Positions 5,420 through 7,131 of a DNA stretch of 7,131 bases are shown here, piece by piece. The notes beneath the pieces were generated by a model. That model was not told where the DNA came from, did no database searches, and saw nothing but the letters and a program-made list of their open reading frames with translations. This DNA comes from Betaproteobacteria bacterium (lineage in GTDB: Bacteria > Pseudomonadota > Gammaproteobacteria > Burkholderiales > SG8-39). Position numbers and translations under genes: made by a program. How positions within the stretch are numbered: the stretch's first letter is position 1; each line of letters opens with the position of its first letter. The DNA lies in the NCBI GenBank assembly GCA_011391185.1, contig JAABRB010000184.1, forward strand, positions 1 through 7,131, given 5' to 3'.

Positions 5420-6931
5420 ATGTACGCCGACACACCGGAAGTCGTCGAAACGAGCCTGATCATCGGCGGGAAGTGGACGCGCGCGCTCGACGAGAGCCGC
5501 TACGACGTCTGCAACCCGGCCCGGCCGGACGAGCTCGTCGGATTTGCCGCGATGGGTTCTCGCGCGGACGTGGACCGCGCCTGCCAGGCCGCGCACAAGG
5601 CGTTCCCGGCCTGGGCGAGCCTGTCCTATGCCGAGCGTGCGCAGTATCTGAAACGAATCGCGGAAGCGCTCGCGGCCGATCAGATCGAGCTCGCGCAGCG
5701 CATCCGCCTCTTCACGCGCGAGCACGGCAAGATCCTCAAGGAGGCCGAGCTCGAGATGACCCGGCTCGGCGACCGGTTTCTGGTCGCCGCCGAATACGCA
5801 GATCGCCTGGCCCGGGACGATTCGCTGCGAGGACCGCCCTTTGACACGCTCATCGCCCGGCAGCCGCGCGGCGTTGCGGCGCTGATCGTCCCGTGGAACT
5901 GGCCGCTCTCGATCCTGGGTGCGAAGCTGCCGCAGGCGCTGCTGGCCGGCAACACCGTGGTGATCAAGCTTTCGCCGTTCGCGCCGCTCGCCCCCGCACT
6001 GACAATCCGGAAAATGGCGGACGTGGTGCCGCCCGGCGTGATCAACCTGCTCACCGGCACGACAATCGAGTCGGGCGACGCGCTGCTCACGCATCCACTG
6101 GTGCGCAAGATCAATTTCACCGGCAGCGTGGAAGTCGGCAAGCACGTCATGGCGATGGCGGCGCGCAATCTCACGCACGTCACGCTGGAGCTCGGTGGCA
6201 ACGACCCCGGCATTGTCCTCGAGGACGCCGATCTCGACGAAGCCGCGATCAAGCGCATGGTCATGGGGACATTCCTGTCGACCGGTCAGGTCTGCATGGC
6301 GCTCAAGCGGCTGTACGTCCACGAATCCCGCTACGACGAGCTGGCGACTGCCTTCACCGCGGCCGTGTCGCAGTACGTCATCGGCGATGGCCTGGACCCG
6401 ACGGTCACGATGGGACCGCTGAACAACCAGCGCCGGCAGGAGGCGATCCGCGAGCTCGTCGCCGAAGCGAAGGCACGCGGCGCGGAAGTGCGGGAAGTGG
6501 GCAGGATCGCGGACGAGGGAATCTTCGCACGCGGTTACTTCCACCGTCCGAGCGTCGTCCTCACCTCCGACCCGGGTCTGCGGGTCGTGCGCGAGGAGCA
6601 GTTCGGCCCGATCCTTCCCATCATCCCGTTCCGCGAAGAGCGCGAGGCGATCCGGCTCGCGAACGATTCCGAGTTCGGCCTGTGCTCTTCGGTCTGGTCG
6701 CGCGATCGTGACCGCGCGCTGCGCGTCGCCCGGCAGCTCGAAGCGGGCTACACCTACCTCAACGGCCACGGCGCGCTGGCGCAGGATCATCGCGCGCCCT
6801 TCGGTGGCTTCAAGTGGAGCGGGATCGGCCGGAATCTCGGCTACGAGGGATGCCTCGAATTTCAGGAATACCACAGCATCTCGGCGCCGGCCGGCTGGCT
6901 TCTCCAGCGGCCTGACCGCGCGCGATACTGA
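5420..6931 (+). CDS. Aldehyde dehydrogenase family protein, Streptomyces AldA-like subgroup
   Basis: This is a second ALDH-superfamily enzyme of 503 residues, soluble and NAD(P)+-dependent, complete from N-terminal IIGGKW to C-terminus. Catalytic residues are all in place: Asn160 (VPWNWP), Lys183 (VIKLSP), FTGS (233-236), Glu257 (LELGGND), Cys292 (STGQVCMA) and Glu393 (EEQFGPI). The run GQVCMALKRLYVHES, the phrase GDGLDPTVTMGP and the end HGALAQDHRAPFGGFKWSGIG resemble the group I know as Streptomyces aureofaciens AldA-like (near succinate-semialdehyde and betaine-aldehyde dehydrogenases), not the benzaldehyde group of the first ALDH. One oddity is Leu184 where most family members have Pro (KPSP); the functional lysine is kept. 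It is the last gene of the apparent operon, 40 bases after the flotillin. Two ALDHs of different subgroups suggest two aldehyde substrates or sequential steps; the actual substrates are unknown. Confidence 0.93.
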   Translation: MYADTPEVVETSLIIGGKWTRALDESRYDVCNPARPDELVGFAAMGSRADVDRACQAAHKAFPAWASLSYAERAQYLKRIAEALAADQIELAQRIRLFTREHGKILKEAELEMTRLGDRFLVAAEYADRLARDDSLRGPPFDTLIARQPRGVAALIVPWNWPLSILGAKLPQALLAGNTVVIKLSPFAPLAPALTIRKMADVVPPGVINLLTGTTIESGDALLTHPLVRKINFTGSVEVGKHVMAMAARNLTHVTLELGGNDPGIVLEDADLDEAAIKRMVMGTFLSTGQVCMALKRLYVHESRYDELATAFTAAVSQYVIGDGLDPTVTMGPLNNQRRQEAIRELVAEAKARGAEVREVGRIADEGIFARGYFHRPSVVLTSDPGLRVVREEQFGPILPIIPFREEREAIRLANDSEFGLCSSVWSRDRDRALRVARQLEAGYTYLNGHGALAQDHRAPFGGFKWSGIGRNLGYEGCLEFQEYHSISAPAGWLLQRPDRARY

Positions 6932-6958
6932 CGGAGGCAGCAGGGCTTGTTCGCGACG

Positions 6959-6985
6959 TTTCCCCTCCTCGAAGAGGAGGGGAAA
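6959..6985 (+). repeat. Perfect hairpin, 12-bp arms, 28 bases after the last stop codon
   Basis: TTTCCCCTCCTC (6959-6970) and GAGGAGGGGAAA (6974-6985) are exact reverse complements around a GAA loop. It is followed on the plus strand by purines, not Ts, so it lacks the tail of an intrinsic terminator. It could still block 3' exonucleases on the operon mRNA. Confidence 0.85.
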
Positions 6986-7032
6986 AGGAAAAAAGGAAAA
7001 AAGGGAAAAAGGGAAAAGGGAAAAAAGAAAAA
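6971..7032 (+). repeat. 62-base homopurine low-complexity tract
   Basis: Every base from 6971 to 7032 is A or G, in alternating blocks of three to six A and one to four G with a rough 7-9 base period. The minus strand is the matching pyrimidine run. The tract begins in the loop of the preceding hairpin and ends just before the next one. Such tracts are prone to slippage and can form triplex structures. Confidence 0.9.
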
Positions 7033-7035
7033 CAT

Positions 7036-7056
7036 CCCCTCCTTTTCAAGGAGGGG
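7036..7056 (-). terminator. Hairpin that could be an intrinsic terminator for a minus-strand gene
   Basis: CCCCTCCTT (7036-7044) pairs perfectly with AAGGAGGGG (7048-7056) around TTC. Read on the minus strand, the stem is followed after three bases by TTTTTCTTTTTT, which fits an intrinsic terminator for a convergent gene entering from the right. No such gene is visible, and the stem may equally be only part of a repeat element. Confidence 0.4.
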
Positions 7057-7131
7057 TACGCCCGAAGGGCGGGGGGTGGTTCAGCTCCCGTTCAGCGCAC
7101 TCACCACCCCGTCCGCTGCGCGTCCACCCCT
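7048..7131. repeat. Imperfect long inverted repeat, cut by the window end
   Basis: GGGGTGGT (7073-7080) is the exact reverse complement of ACCACCCC (7103-7110). Further out, AGGGGT (7052-7057) mirrors ACCCCT (7126-7131) with the same 15-base spacing on each side. The left arm also contains a small stem, CGCCC-GAA-GGGCG (7059-7071). The symmetry centre is near 7091, so the right arm should continue beyond the window. It looks like a palindromic intergenic repeat or MITE-like element. Confidence 0.6.

Larger units (their letters stand above)
6932..7131. other. Non-coding, repeat-rich region after the operon
   Basis: No credible gene is present. The 200 bases hold two hairpins with almost the same stem (CCCCTCC...GGAGGGG), a long homopurine run between them, a small GC hairpin and an imperfect long inverted repeat reaching the window edge. 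The composition differs sharply from the flanking genes. It is probably an intergenic palindromic repeat insertion. Confidence 0.75.

Noticed and set aside
5291..6874. Long open frame of 527 codons on the minus strand opposite the second ALDH
   Set aside because: It shows no family motif and is opposite a complete ALDH with all catalytic residues, so it is a composition shadow.
6959..6985. Plus-strand intrinsic terminator after the last ALDH
   Set aside because: The hairpin is perfect, but the bases after it are A and G with no T-run, so it does not meet the criteria. It is listed as a hairpin repeat instead.
6810..7049. Small minus-strand frame encoding a Phe/Pro-rich N-terminus
   Set aside because: The Phe/Ser/Pro run is only the translation of the homopurine tract's complement, and the rest is antisense to the ALDH.
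7036..7131. CRISPR-like repeats at the right end
   Set aside because: There are no evenly spaced direct repeats with unique spacers; the structure is inverted, not direct.

Overview
The window is a compact, GC-rich stretch in which every credible gene lies on the plus strand and reads left to right. High GC, heavy use of G/C in third codon positions and the gene families present suggest a proteobacterium, possibly a beta- or alphaproteobacterium. No rRNA, tRNA or taxon-specific marker is present, so this placement is only a guess.

Layout. Bases 1-368 hold the last 121 codons of a LivM-type permease of a branched-chain amino acid family (HAAT) ABC importer. It overlaps by 8 bases the ATPase gene livG (361-1095), which overlaps by 8 bases the second ATPase gene livF (1088-2188). 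LivF carries an unusual C-terminal extension of about 130 residues. One base later begins a benzaldehyde/salicylaldehyde-dehydrogenase-like ALDH (2190-3650). After 37 bases comes a YqiK-type flotillin (3688-5379), and after a further 40 bases a second ALDH of a different subfamily (5420-6931). The gaps and overlaps, with good ribosome binding sites before each start, point to one operon whose 5' part (livM start, probably livH and a binding protein) lies left of the window.

Bases 6932-7131 are non-coding and structurally dense: a perfect 12-bp-arm hairpin, a 62-base homopurine run, a second hairpin with nearly the same stem sequence, a small GC hairpin and an imperfect long inverted repeat cut by the window edge. 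This looks like an interspersed palindromic repeat. One of its hairpins could act as an intrinsic terminator for a convergent minus-strand gene.

How the genes may work together (inference): the importer brings in a small organic substrate, perhaps an aromatic or amino-acid-like compound; the two dehydrogenases oxidise aldehyde intermediates to acids; the flotillin may organise or protect the membrane during this metabolism. The transporter-ALDH-flotillin-ALDH arrangement and the extended LivF are the points most worth a second look. Nothing here demonstrates a wholly new system.
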